DNA from: Candidatus Hydrogenedentota bacterium
Lineage (GTDB): Bacteria; Hydrogenedentota; Hydrogenedentia; Hydrogenedentales; CAITNO01
Assembly: GCA_029554925.1 (NCBI GenBank)
Contig: JAKPUV010000705.1
Span: 1-14,422 of the forward strand
DNA length: 14,422 nucleotides
Reading direction: 5' to 3'
Made by a program: the position numbers and the translations under genes
Shown: positions 1 through 6,495 of the stretch, piece after piece
Numbering within the stretch: the stretch's first letter is position 1
Layout of the letters: each line of letters opens with the position of its first letter
Notes under the pieces: generated by a model
Databases searched by the model: none
The model's input: only the letters and a program-made list of their open reading frames with translations
Told to the model about the DNA's origin: nothing

Positions 1-94
1 TGCCCGTGGGCAGTTTCTCCGGGGCGCCCTCGCTCTGCCACTTCTTGGCGGGCTTGCCGCCGGACCACATGGTGACCACATAGACGCTTTTCAT
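1..94 (-). CDS. Small hypothetical protein, N-terminal part only
   Basis: An ATG at 94 opens a frame that runs off the left edge. The visible 31 residues begin MKSVYVVTMWSGGKPAKKW and continue with a Lys/Glu/Pro-rich stretch. The ATG overlaps the TGA stop of the upstream heptosyltransferase gene in an ATGA arrangement (94 to 91), so the two genes are probably translationally coupled in one leftward operon. The start VYVVTMW looks like a beta strand. There is no signal peptide or membrane segment in the visible part. I do not recognise the family and assign no function. The four-base overlap and uninterrupted reading to the edge are the only support for it being a gene. Confidence 0.55.
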   Translation of the reverse strand, partial: MKSVYVVTMWSGGKPAKKWQSEGAPEKLPTG

Positions 95-1146
95 GCGCGC
101 TCCTCGTCGCGCGGGCGCGCGCCCCGCGCGGGTTGACCCAGGGCCTCCAGCGCGGCCTCCGCCGCGCGGTCCACCGAGATGCCGGTCATGCAGCGGTGGT
201 CCGTGGCGCACACGGGCTGCTGGCAGGGACCGCAGTCCACGTCAATGCGCAGCACCCGGCCCCGCTCCCACGGGCTTTCCGTGTAGGCGGGCGAGGTGGG
301 GCCCATGAGGCAGACCACGGGTTTTCCAAAGGCCACAGCGATGTGGCGGGGCCCGCTGTCGTTGCCGACCAGCAGGTCGGCGAGGGACACCGCCGCCTTG
401 AGCATGTCCAGGCCCTGCCGGGGGCATTCGAGCAGGGGGTGCCGGGCGGCGTCCAGCACGGCGCGGCGCGTGTCCTCCTCGCCCGGTCCGGTCAGGAGCA
501 CGCAGCGCGCACCGCACTGCCCGCGCAGACGGTCCGCGAGGCTGGCGAACCGCTCCGCGGGCCAGCGCTTGCTCGGGCCGAAGGCCGCGCCCGGCGCGAA
601 CGCCACCAGGGGGCCCTCCCCGGTGAACCGCTCCGCGAGTTCCGCGCGCAGGGCCGCCGGGGCCGCGAGTTCGGGGCCAAGGTCGTCGCGTGTTCCCCCG
701 GCCGCCTCCGCCACGTCCAAATATTCAAAGGCCATGTAGACCGGGGTGATACGTCCGTCCACCCGGTGCGGGGCCACGCGCTCCGTGAGCAGGAATCCCC
801 GCCCGTTGCGGTCGTGTCCGACGCGGCGGCGGGCCCCGGCCAGCCGCGCCAGCAGGGCAGCGCGGAAGGAATGGGGGAACACCACGGCCATATCGCGCGC
901 GGCGGGGGCCAGCAGGCGCGCGTGACGGAACAGCTCCACCACCCCGGGCCGGGCGGGCAGGGGGTGCAGGGCGTCCACCCAGGGGAGCCCCTCCAGCAGG
1001 GAGCAGACGGCGTCGCGGCCCGCAACGGTAAGGCGCGCCCGGGGATGGGCGTTCTTGAGCGCGCGCAGCGCGGGGGTGCACATTACGGCGTCGCCCACCC
1101 AGTTCGGGGCAAGGGCGAGAAGGGCCTCAGGGGCGGCGCACCGCAT
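91..1146 (-). CDS. waaF: Lipopolysaccharide heptosyltransferase II-type glycosyltransferase (GT9 family)
   Basis: The 351-residue protein, normal for the family, belongs to glycosyltransferase family 9. These cytoplasmic enzymes transfer heptose from ADP-heptose to the growing LPS inner core. The N-terminal half carries the GT9 motif APNWVGDAVMCTPALRALK (residues 13-31), with the Asp (D19) that matches the proposed catalytic base of WaaC/WaaF. The C-terminal nucleotide-sugar domain shows APGAAFGPSKRWP (184-196) with K193, then GNDSGPRHIAVAFGKPVV (261-278) with D263. A cysteine cluster (C305, C308, C313, C319) follows, as is typical of WaaF-type rather than WaaC-type proteins. The ATG at 1146 lies 9 bases after the stop of the upstream small gene. 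There is no good ribosome binding site, so coupling is likely. The end overlaps the next gene by four bases. Its presence implies an LPS-bearing outer membrane. WaaF versus another GT9 specificity (WaaQ, rhamnosyl or other heptosyl) cannot be settled from sequence alone. Confidence 0.88.
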   Translation of the reverse strand: MRCAAPEALLALAPNWVGDAVMCTPALRALKNAHPRARLTVAGRDAVCSLLEGLPWVDALHPLPARPGVVELFRHARLLAPAARDMAVVFPHSFRAALLARLAGARRRVGHDRNGRGFLLTERVAPHRVDGRITPVYMAFEYLDVAEAAGGTRDDLGPELAAPAALRAELAERFTGEGPLVAFAPGAAFGPSKRWPAERFASLADRLRGQCGARCVLLTGPGEEDTRRAVLDAARHPLLECPRQGLDMLKAAVSLADLLVGNDSGPRHIAVAFGKPVVCLMGPTSPAYTESPWERGRVLRIDVDCGPCQQPVCATDHRCMTGISVDRAAEAALEALGQPARGARPRDEERA

Positions 1147-1155
1147 GGCGGCGGT

Positions 1156-1590
1156 TCAGGCCTGTTCCGGCGCGGGATCGGTGATGTCCGGAACACCGGG
1201 GGCCGGTTCGGCGGCGGGCGCGGGGTCTTCCGCGGCCGCCGGGGGCGGGGGCGCGGCGGCGGCGAGCGCGGCCATCCGGGCCTCCTGCTCGGCGCGGCGC
1301 GCGGCGCGCTCCGCACGCGCGCCCGCGGCGGGCTCCTCCCACTGCTCCCGGGTCTCCTCCAGCCAGGCGGTGAGCCCGGCGGCGACCTCGGTCCGGTTGA
1401 ACTGGCGCTCGGCGCGGAAGGTTTCCCGCCAGCTTCCCCGCCGGACGATGCCGAAGAACGCGGGCCGCTGGCGCACATAAACGGCGACGCAGTGCTCCGG
1501 TTCCGGGTCGTCAAAGGCGGCCATGAACTCCGCGGGCGTCATGGCCCCAAGATAGATGTCCCAAAACTCCTGTGCTTTCATGCCGGCCAT
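1156..1590 (-). CDS. Hypothetical protein with Ala/Pro/Glu-rich tail
   Basis: A 144-residue protein that I do not recognise. Residues 1-80 look like a small folded domain rich in aromatics (FWDIYLG, FFGIVRRGSWRETF, a Trp-containing LTAWLEETREQW helix). Residues 85-110 are an Ala/Arg/Glu helix that may form a coiled coil. The last 35 residues are low-complexity Ala/Pro/Glu and probably disordered. There is no signal peptide or membrane span, so it is likely cytoplasmic. Two starts are possible: the ATG at 1590 or the one at 1581 (MKAQEFW). Neither has a Shine-Dalgarno sequence. A TTGTTT-16-TACAAT promoter candidate ends exactly over the first ATG, which would favour 1581 and a nearly leaderless mRNA. 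The gene lies 9 bases upstream of the heptosyltransferase gene and is probably cotranscribed with it, so a role in envelope sugar metabolism is possible but unproven. Confidence 0.65.
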   Translation of the reverse strand: MAGMKAQEFWDIYLGAMTPAEFMAAFDDPEPEHCVAVYVRQRPAFFGIVRRGSWRETFRAERQFNRTEVAAGLTAWLEETREQWEEPAAGARAERAARRAEQEARMAALAAAAPPPPAAAEDPAPAAEPAPGVPDITDPAPEQA

Positions 1591-1616
1591 TGTAGCAGAA
1601 GCGGGCAGGGAAACAA
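1589..1616 (-). promoter_or_regulatory. Candidate promoter for the hypothetical/heptosyltransferase operon
   Basis: On the minus strand, TTGTTT (1616-1611) and TACAAT (1594-1589) are separated by 16 bases. The -10 matches consensus at five of six positions and the -35 at four of six. Transcription would start near 1582, next to the ATG at 1581, giving a leaderless or nearly leaderless transcript. The -35 also forms the T-rich tail of the preceding terminator hairpin, so terminator and promoter are fused. This is inferred from sequence only. Confidence 0.4.
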
Positions 1617-1671
1617 GCGGCGTGCGCGCCGCAAACAGAAGGGCGGCGGCACGCGCCTGGTGCCGCCGCCC
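1611..1671 (-). terminator. Tandem-hairpin terminator after the pseudopilin gene
   Basis: Two perfect hairpins lie downstream of the pseudopilin stop (1693). The first has 12-bp arms, 1660-1671 and 1641-1652 (GGGCGGCGGCAC and its complement), around a 7-base loop. On the minus strand it is followed by TTCTGTTTG. The second has 6-bp arms, 1617-1622 and 1627-1632, around a 4-base loop, and is followed by TTGTTT. The T-tracts are interrupted, so termination may be partial, but the very stable GC stems support the call. Oriented for leftward transcription. Confidence 0.7.
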
Positions 1672-1692
1672 GTTGTCCGTGTTGGGGGGACG

Positions 1693-2715
1693 TTATTCCG
1701 TGAACACGCCGGACAGGATCGCCAGCGAGTTCGCCACGAGCTCGTTGGGCAGCCCGTCGCCGAGCCGCTCGTACCGCTGGAACTCCACATGGCCGTCCAT
1801 GAAGAGAACATTGGACCCGCCGGGCACATGGTTGTACGCCTCGGCGACGGCAGCCACCTGGTCGAACATGACCGGCAGGCCGCTCTGGGCGAGGGCCGAG
1901 GCGCCGGGGTTGTTGATGTCCGTGATCAGGAAGCGCTCGATGCCCTCACGGAGACGGTAGATGGTGGTCCCCATGCCGTTGCCCACGCCCACGGGAAGGT
2001 TCTCGATGTCGCTGTCGAACTTGTTGGCCAGCGCGGCCGCCTGGGCGGGGGACACGTTGTTCGCCCCGGCCATCATGGCCTGGAGCACCTCGGTGCTGAA
2101 AAGGTTCGTCACCGCCGCGACCAGCTGGGCGGGGCCGTTCGAGGCCGGGTCAATCGCGGGAGGGGTGGCCATGAGTGCCAGAATGCTGGACAGGGACGCG
2201 AACGACGTCACGCCGCAGCGGTCCGTGTAGCAGTCCAGCGTCCAGCCGATGTAGGAGTAGCTGATGTCCGTGGCGCTCGCGCAGCGCTGCTTGCCCGCGC
2301 CCGCCCCCGTGGCCGGCCACAGGTAGCTGCCCACGCACAGCTCGCCGTTGTTCGGGTTCGTGAACAGGTCCGCCGCCTCGCCCGCCTCGGGGTCCGAGGG
2401 GCACACCAGCACGTTGGCGTCCGTCAGGTACTCGGGGTACATGGCGAAGATGTTCGGCGCGAGGTCAATGGACGGCGCCCGGCCCGTGGCGCTGCGCCAC
2501 GGCAGGTAGCCGGCCTGGATGGTCGGGAAACTGCCCTTCGCCTCGTTCGCGTACATCTTGAACACCACGCCCATCTGCTTCAGGTTGTTCTGGCAGGAGG
2601 AGCGGCGGGCCGCCTCGCGCGCCCGCGCCAGCGCGGGCAGCAGAATCGCCGCCAGAATGCCGATGATCGCGATGACCACCAGCAGCTCGATCAGGGTGAA
2701 TCCTTTCCGTCGCAT
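1693..2715 (-). CDS. Type IV pilin-like / pseudopilin protein (DUF1559 family)
   Basis: The 340-residue protein opens with a class III prepilin leader, [24 protein letters not shown]. The prepilin peptidase would cut after G5, with the conserved Glu at mature position 5 (E10). One hydrophobic helix (about residues 6-30) follows, then NNLKQMG typical of DUF1559 proteins. The C-terminal signature is [17 protein letters not shown] (296-312), related to the H-X9-DG motif of these proteins but with ten residues between His and Asp-Gly. The middle holds several Cys residues (around C118-SYLWP and [11 protein letters not shown]). Such proteins are abundant in Planctomycetes, Lentisphaerae and Hydrogenedentes; their exact role is poorly known. 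They are presumed to be minor pseudopilins of a type II secretion or type IV pilus-like machine in the inner membrane. The start at 2715 has an AAAGGAGAT site nine bases upstream. An in-frame ATG at 2862 would bury the leader peptide. The gene is monocistronic with its own promoter and terminator. Confidence 0.88.
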   Translation of the reverse strand: MRRKGFTLIELLVVIAIIGILAAILLPALARAREAARRSSCQNNLKQMGVVFKMYANEAKGSFPTIQAGYLPWRSATGRAPSIDLAPNIFAMYPEYLTDANVLVCPSDPEAGEAADLFTNPNNGELCVGSYLWPATGAGAGKQRCASATDISYSYIGWTLDCYTDRCGVTSFASLSSILALMATPPAIDPASNGPAQLVAAVTNLFSTEVLQAMMAGANNVSPAQAAALANKFDSDIENLPVGVGNGMGTTIYRLREGIERFLITDINNPGASALAQSGLPVMFDQVAAVAEAYNHVPGGSNVLFMDGHVEFQRYERLGDGLPNELVANSLAILSGVFTE

Positions 2716-2870
2716 ATGAATGATCTCCTTTGGCCCGGTGGGCCGATTTCTCCGGCCGAAAAACTGGCCGGGGCGCACTTTTCCCCTCAGCCGTCCCTGC
2801 ATGAAAACAAAGAAGGCCGGAAAAGCCCGCATTCCCAAAAAAATCCCGTGCGAACAAGCCATGTCCGCCC
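2716..2870 (-). promoter_or_regulatory. Long structured 5' leader of the pseudopilin mRNA
   Basis: From the predicted start of transcription (about 2870) to the ATG at 2715 there are about 155 untranslated bases. The leader contains a perfect hairpin with CCGGCC arms (2752-2757 and 2766-2771, 8-base loop). A second hairpin, GGCCC-ACC-GGGCC on the minus strand (2744-2732), directly abuts the Shine-Dalgarno AAAGGAGATC (2731-2722). The placement could allow control of translation initiation. I could not match it to the GEMM c-di-GMP riboswitch consensus or to any other known class. Confidence 0.45.
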
Positions 2871-2876
2871 TGACCT

Positions 2877-2905
2877 ATTGTCGGAAAAACCACGAAAAAT
2901 GTCAA
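2877..2905 (-). promoter_or_regulatory. Sigma-70-type promoter of the pseudopilin gene
   Basis: On the minus strand a perfect TTGACA (2905-2900) is followed, after a 17-base T-rich spacer, by GACAAT (2882-2877), which matches TATAAT at four of six positions. The region is clearly AT-richer than its surroundings. Predicted transcription start is near 2870. It lies in the 212-bp gap after the DUF6454-type gene, showing the pseudopilin is transcribed separately. Confidence 0.65.
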
Positions 2906-2927
2906 GAGGTTTTTTGCGCAGGATGCG

Positions 2928-3854
2928 TTACGGGCGGGGCTTTGTCTCGAAGACATGCAGGGTGGAATGGTCGTCCCCGCTGACGAAGAGGAAGCGGACG
3001 CCGTCCGGCCCCATTTCCACGAGGAAGGGGTTCTGGGTCCAGGCGGGGGCGCCGGCGTTCCTCACGGGCACGGGGATTTGGTGGACGGCGACGGGACCGG
3101 CGGTGTCCACCAGGTCTATGCCCCCAAGCCGGAGCGCCGGCAGGCGGCCGCCCGGAAGGGTGTATTGCTGCAGGCCGGCGCAAAGCAGCCAGCGGGTGCC
3201 GGGGACGCGCTGCATGTCCTGATAGTCTATGTAATGGTTGCCGTTGGGGCGGGACTCCGGGTGGTCGGGGTCCGGCACGGTCACCACGCCGTCGCGGGTT
3301 TCCGTCTTCCACGAATACCAGCGGCGCGCCCCCCAGCTCACCCCCACCAGCAGCCCCTCCTCCGGCAGGTGGGCGACCGCTCCCAGGTGGTCGGCGAAGC
3401 GGAACACCTCCCGGCTCTCCAGTGTTGCGGGGTCCACGGTGTAAACAATGGACCGGCTGTCGGGACGGTATTCGCCCACAGACACCCACAGGCGCCCGCC
3501 GTCATGGTCCATGCCGCCGGGGTGGTACAGGGCCCCCTCGCCCAGGGTGATTTCCCGAAGTTTTCGGCCCTCCCGGTCCATTTCGAAAAGGTGGCCGGTC
3601 CCTTTGCCGGCCTCCCGGTCGAGCACCTCCACCGAGGACAGGAAGAGACGGTCCCCGACAGCGGCCATGCCCTGCGGGTGGAAGGAGGGGAATTCGAGCG
3701 CGCGGGAGGAGACCTCCGTCCAGACGGCGTCTTTTCCCAGGGCCTGAAAGGCCGCGGCCAGGTCCTGGCCTGCGGACAGGTGGGCGGTGAGCAACAGCGG
3801 GGCAACCCAGACGTGCATGACGGCAAACCTCCGGCGGGAACGCCCGCGTGTCAT
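2928..3854 (-). CDS. Exported DUF6454-type beta-propeller protein
   Basis: The 308-residue protein resembles DUF6454, a family of uncharacterised secreted proteins with a likely beta-propeller fold. The family-like landmarks are FHPQGMAAVGDRLFLSSVEV (58-77), GTGHLFEMDREG (86-97), LGEGALYHPGGMDHDG (104-119), EYRPDSRSIVYTVDPATL (128-145), FRFADHLGAVAHL (151-163) and VSWGARRWYSW (172-182). The N-terminus has a Tat-like SRRRFAV (6-12) before a short hydrophobic stretch and a possible cut after LSA (26-28). An internal Met at residue 13 would instead give a plain Sec signal. The start at 3854 overlaps the stop of the upstream lipoprotein gene as ATGA, so translation is probably coupled. It is the last gene of a three-gene operon of exported proteins. 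No catalytic residues can be named and the family has no known reaction; a binding or sugar-related enzymatic role is only suggested by its neighbours. Confidence 0.75.
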   Translation of the reverse strand: MTRGRSRRRFAVMHVWVAPLLLTAHLSAGQDLAAAFQALGKDAVWTEVSSRALEFPSFHPQGMAAVGDRLFLSSVEVLDREAGKGTGHLFEMDREGRKLREITLGEGALYHPGGMDHDGGRLWVSVGEYRPDSRSIVYTVDPATLESREVFRFADHLGAVAHLPEEGLLVGVSWGARRWYSWKTETRDGVVTVPDPDHPESRPNGNHYIDYQDMQRVPGTRWLLCAGLQQYTLPGGRLPALRLGGIDLVDTAGPVAVHQIPVPVRNAGAPAWTQNPFLVEMGPDGVRFLFVSGDDHSTLHVFETKPRP

Positions 3855-4567
3855 TCGGCCAGCACGACCTCCCCGAAGGAGTCGGGGGTGTGGAAGTCGG
3901 GCTTGCCGGGGTGGTTTTTCCAGGTGATCCAGCGCGGCTCGCCGTTGAGCCGGTCAAAATCGGCGCGGAAGAGCCCCGCGCGGAAACGTTCGCCCGGCGC
4001 GAGGCGCAGGCCCATGGCCTCGACCGCGCGCCGCGAAAGCACCATCTCCACGGCATACGCGCCCCGGCAGGGCCGGGCGGCCACCGCCGCCTCCGCGCCC
4101 GGCGTCCAGGCGTCGTCAAACTTCCGGTAGAACCGGCCCGAATAGTCGTGCACCGCGCCCAGCGGGGCCGCCTCGATGCAGTGGTAGACCGCCCCGGGGT
4201 CGCCGTTCCAGAGAAACAGCTCGCAGCGGTCCTGGCCGTCCACATCCAATTCGCGGGCCGTCGGGGGCGCGGCCGCCGGGGTGTCATCGGCGCAGGCAAA
4301 GGCGCAGACCAGCCGGTCCCCGCTCCAGAAGAGCCAGGCCCGGGTGGTGGTGTCCGCAGGGCCGCCGTCGCCCGCGCGCACGAAGACGCTGACGGGGGCG
4401 TGGGTGCGGTAGCAGGGCTCGTCCAGGCTCCCGTCGGCCGTCACGGGCTCCGTCATTCGGGGCACGGCACGCGGCGCGGCGCTTGGGGGGGAGGAGGTGG
4501 CGCATCCGGCGGCGGCGAGAAGGGCCGCAGCAGCTGCGAGGACCAGGAGGTTACTTTGTAGCGGCAT
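3851..4567 (-). CDS. Lipoprotein with carbohydrate-binding family 9-like (DOMON) domain
   Basis: The 238-residue protein begins with a lipoprotein signal, MPLQSNLLVLAAAAALLAAAG, followed by Cys22 as the lipid-attachment residue. The box AAGC lacks the usual Leu at -3 but is acceptable. A Ser/Pro-rich linker leads to a CBM9-like module at about 38-238. Its typical elements are DGSLDEPCY (45-53), TRAWLFWSGDRLVCAFACADD (75-95), DRCELFLW (113-120), YAVEMVLSRRAVEAMGL (171-187), FRAGLFRADF (195-204) and WITWKNHPGKPDFHTPDSFG (213-232). Such modules bind sugars or occur beside glycan-degrading enzymes in carbohydrate-active loci. It would be anchored at the periplasmic or outer surface. It overlaps the upstream DUF4838 gene by 17 bases and the downstream DUF6454-type gene by four. 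Whether this domain binds glycan or is only structurally similar cannot be seen from sequence. Confidence 0.8.
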   Translation of the reverse strand: MPLQSNLLVLAAAAALLAAAGCATSSPPSAAPRAVPRMTEPVTADGSLDEPCYRTHAPVSVFVRAGDGGPADTTTRAWLFWSGDRLVCAFACADDTPAAAPPTARELDVDGQDRCELFLWNGDPGAVYHCIEAAPLGAVHDYSGRFYRKFDDAWTPGAEAAVAARPCRGAYAVEMVLSRRAVEAMGLRLAPGERFRAGLFRADFDRLNGEPRWITWKNHPGKPDFHTPDSFGEVVLAE

Positions 4568-5636
4568 GGGGCGGTCCTCCGAGGGCTGCGGCGTACTCCG
4601 CGAGGGGCGGGTCGCCGAAGCGGGTCACATAGTCCGCGTCTATCCAGGTGGCGAAGGTGGTGACGTGGCGGATGCCCCGCTTCGCGTAGGCCGCCGCGTC
4701 GGCCCGCATCACCTCCGGGTTCCAGGGGATTTTCACCGAGGGGCGTTTCCAGCCGGAGAAGCGGGAAACGTCCAGCCAGTATTCCAGCACCTGCGCCGTG
4801 GCGCGGGGGAACATCGCCAGGTTGGCGTCCAGAATCTCCAGATACCCCGCATGCGAGGCCGGTTCGGGCGGGGCGGCGGACAGGGGGGCGTCCGGGTCGT
4901 CTATCGGGCGGTCGTAGGCGCGGGCGATGGGCGCGAACTCCAGAAAGAGCCCCTCATGCGGCCGCACCGTTTTCGGCGGCGGCAGCGTCATGTTGTAGGA
5001 AATGTGGCTCAGGGTGGCCCCGGGGTCCAGCTCCCGCCGCAGGGCCGCCGCGATGGCGTTCTCCACCGTCACCGCCTGGTCCGTGGCGGAGAGCGCGGCG
5101 CACTTGGGGCAGTGGCACCATTCCCGCCCGTCGTCGGGCCAGTAGTAATACCGCCCCGTCGTGGGTTTCAGCACCCGGCCAAAAGCCGCCGCCTTCCCGG
5201 CAATGATCTCCAGCGCCCGGGGCGAGGACGGGCAGCAGTTGAAGTCCGGCGTGCGCGCCCCCGCGGCGTCCATGCGGAACATGTCCATGTCCGGCGAGGC
5301 GAACCATTCGCGGGACAAAAGATCGCCGAAGGCGTGCACCTCGTACTCCACCCCCAGCCCCAGGGCGGCGCAGCGGGAAAGGAGGCGCTCTCCTTGGGCC
5401 GAGCGCACAAACTCCGAGAGCACGTCCAGCCGCCGTCCCGCGTGCAGACCGATGGTGGTAAGGCCCGCCGCGGCGGCGCGGTCGGGCCAGTCCTCCAGGG
5501 ACAGGTCAAAGGGGTACAGCACCACCCCCCGCGTCTGGAACGCGGGGGAATCCGCCCCGGCGCGCGCGCGCCCGCCCACCGCCAGGGCGCCCGCCGCCAT
5601 CAGGCCCAGGGCCTTCCTTCTCGACATGTCCCGCAT
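4551..5636 (-). CDS. Tat-exported DUF4838-type protein, likely glycan-acting TIM barrel
   Basis: The 361-residue protein starts with a twin-arginine signal, SRRKALGLMAAGALAV (5-20), ending near the ARAGA cut site (24-28). The rest resembles DUF4838: a predicted TIM-barrel-like fold with FNCCPSSPRALEII (132-145), YYYWPDDGREWCHCPKC (163-179, three close Cys at 174, 176 and 179), SATDQAVTVENAIA (183-196) and a C-terminal FATWIDADYV (328-337). DUF4838 proteins are linked to polysaccharide breakdown loci and thought to be glycoside-hydrolase-like, but the reaction is not established. Tat export fits a protein that folds in the cytoplasm, perhaps around a metal held by the Cys cluster; that is inference. 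The ATG at 5636 has GGGAG nine bases upstream; an ATG at 5627 lacks a site. It is the first gene of the three-gene exported-protein operon and is divergent from the ABC transporter operon. Confidence 0.78.
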   Translation of the reverse strand: MRDMSRRKALGLMAAGALAVGGRARAGADSPAFQTRGVVLYPFDLSLEDWPDRAAAAGLTTIGLHAGRRLDVLSEFVRSAQGERLLSRCAALGLGVEYEVHAFGDLLSREWFASPDMDMFRMDAAGARTPDFNCCPSSPRALEIIAGKAAAFGRVLKPTTGRYYYWPDDGREWCHCPKCAALSATDQAVTVENAIAAALRRELDPGATLSHISYNMTLPPPKTVRPHEGLFLEFAPIARAYDRPIDDPDAPLSAAPPEPASHAGYLEILDANLAMFPRATAQVLEYWLDVSRFSGWKRPSVKIPWNPEVMRADAAAYAKRGIRHVTTFATWIDADYVTRFGDPPLAEYAAALGGPPHAATK

Positions 5637-5645
5637 GTGTCCGCA

Positions 5646-5669
5646 CTCCCGTCGCTTTTCCTTATCATA
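5646..5669 (-). promoter_or_regulatory. Candidate -10 element and ribosome binding site for the DUF4838 operon
   Basis: On the minus strand TATGAT (5669-5664) resembles a -10 element and GGGAG (5650-5646) sits nine bases before the ATG at 5636. The 17-base-spaced -35 position holds only TTCCTT, a poor match, so the promoter may need an activator or the call may be wrong. TTATCAT at 5662-5668 (plus strand) repeats the half-site of the palindrome at 5720-5735. Confidence 0.3.
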
Positions 5670-5706
5670 TCCGCCGCGCCCCCGGAAAGGAAACGGCGGG
5701 CGCCAT

Positions 5707-5736
5707 TTGCTCCCGCAGGTGATAATGAATTATCAT
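5707..5736 (+). promoter_or_regulatory. Candidate promoter of the ABC transporter operon
   Basis: TTGCTC (5707-5712) and TATCAT (5731-5736) are separated by 18 bases. The -10 is a five-of-six match, the -35 a weak one. GATAAT at 5721-5726 is an alternative -10. Either would overlap the Fur-box-like palindrome, the expected layout for repression. About 90 bases of leader would precede the ATG at 5833. Confidence 0.3.
5720..5735. promoter_or_regulatory. Fur-box-like palindromic operator
   Basis: TGATAAT-GA-ATTATCA is a perfect inverted repeat with 7-bp arms and a 2-bp centre. It is strikingly AT-rich in a GC-rich region. The arms are identical to those of the classical 7-1-7 Fur box (TGATAATNATTATCA), but the centre is one base longer. 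A further half-site, TTATCAT, lies at 5662-5668. It sits between two divergent operons and overlaps candidate -10 elements on both strands. Binding by a Fur-family regulator (Fur, Zur or similar) is inferred from arm identity and from the histidine-rich transporter downstream. Confidence 0.5.
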
Positions 5737-5832
5737 GTATGGGCGCCACACGGCGGGAAGCGGGCGCTTTCGGGAAATGACGTGGTAGCATGAAAGCGTT
5801 GTCAAGGGGGGGGCAACGTTGGAGAGCCGCTT

Positions 5833-6495
5833 ATGGTGACGATGGAAGGAGTCCGGCGCACGCTGGGGCCGGGCGTGGTGTTCCAGTGCGACGCGTTTCA
5901 CGCGGCGCCCGGCGAGCGGGTGGCCCTTTGGGGTCCGAGCGGCTGCGGCAAGTCCACCATGCTTAATCTGGTCTCCGGGCTGCTGCGCCCCCACGGGGGC
6001 GTGGTCCGGGTGGACGGGGTGGACATCACGGGGCTTTCGGGCAGCCGTCTGGACGCGTTCCGCGGGGAGCGGTACGGGTTCATCTTCCAGACCTTCAACC
6101 TCCTGTCGCCGTTCACGTCGCTGCAGAACGTGGTGCTGGGGATGCGCTTCGCCGACGTGGTGCCGGAGAAGGAGTGGAAGACGCGGGCGACGGCGATGCT
6201 GGCGCGGGTGCGGCTGGGGCACCGCCTGCACAGCCGCCCCGGCACGCTGAGCGTGGGCGAGCGGCAGCGGGTGGCCATCGCGCGGGCGCTGGTGAACCGG
6301 CCGAAGCTGATCGTGGCGGACGAGCCGACGGGGAGCCTGGACCCCAAGACGGCGGAATCGGTCATGGCGCTGCTCCTTGAGCTGTGCGCGGAGGAGGGCG
6401 TGACCCTGCTGCTGGTGACGCACGACCGCGCCGTGGCCGAACGGCTTCCGCGGATGCACGACTGCACGGAACTCGTGAAGGAGACGGTGTCATGA
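5833..6495 (+). CDS. LolD/MacB-type ABC transporter ATP-binding protein
   Basis: The 220-residue cytoplasmic ATPase is the energy-providing partner of the permease encoded next. All ABC motifs are present: Walker A GPSGCGKST (34-42), Q-loop FQTFNLL (85-91), signature LSVGERQR (139-146), Walker B LIVADE (159-164) with the D-loop TGSLD, and the switch His in THD (H197). The signature is LSVGE rather than LSGGQ, a variant seen in the LolD/MacB subfamily. PFTSLQNVVLG (93-103) is also typical of this subfamily. The ATG at 5833 has GGAG eight bases upstream. An ATG at 5790 is out of frame. The stop overlaps the permease start by four bases (ATGA), so both chains are made together. Family members drive mechanotransmission or lipoprotein release in the envelope rather than classical import. 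Substrate cannot be read from the ATPase. Confidence 0.9.
   Translation: MVTMEGVRRTLGPGVVFQCDAFHAAPGERVALWGPSGCGKSTMLNLVSGLLRPHGGVVRVDGVDITGLSGSRLDAFRGERYGFIFQTFNLLSPFTSLQNVVLGMRFADVVPEKEWKTRATAMLARVRLGHRLHSRPGTLSVGERQRVAIARALVNRPKLIVADEPTGSLDPKTAESVMALLLELCAEEGVTLLLVTHDRAVAERLPRMHDCTELVKETVS

Noticed and set aside
2716..2862. Upstream in-frame start for the pseudopilin at 2862
   Set aside because: It would add 49 residues before the prepilin leader and prevent normal processing; the start at 2715 has a strong ribosome binding site.
2716..2870. c-di-GMP (GEMM) riboswitch before the pseudopilin gene
   Set aside because: Considered because pilin-type genes can carry one, but I could not find the GEMM consensus core in the leader.
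2906..2930. Terminator after the DUF6454-type gene
   Set aside because: A 4-bp CGCA/TGCG hairpin follows the stop, but in the direction of transcription it is followed by A residues, not T residues, and the stem is too weak.
133..3222. A very long open frame on the plus strand, opposite the heptosyltransferase, small hypothetical and pseudopilin genes
   Set aside because: Its translation is Gly/Arg/His/Pro-rich without domain character, and it runs antisense through genes with clear motifs, ribosome sites, a promoter and a terminator. It is a by-product of high GC content.
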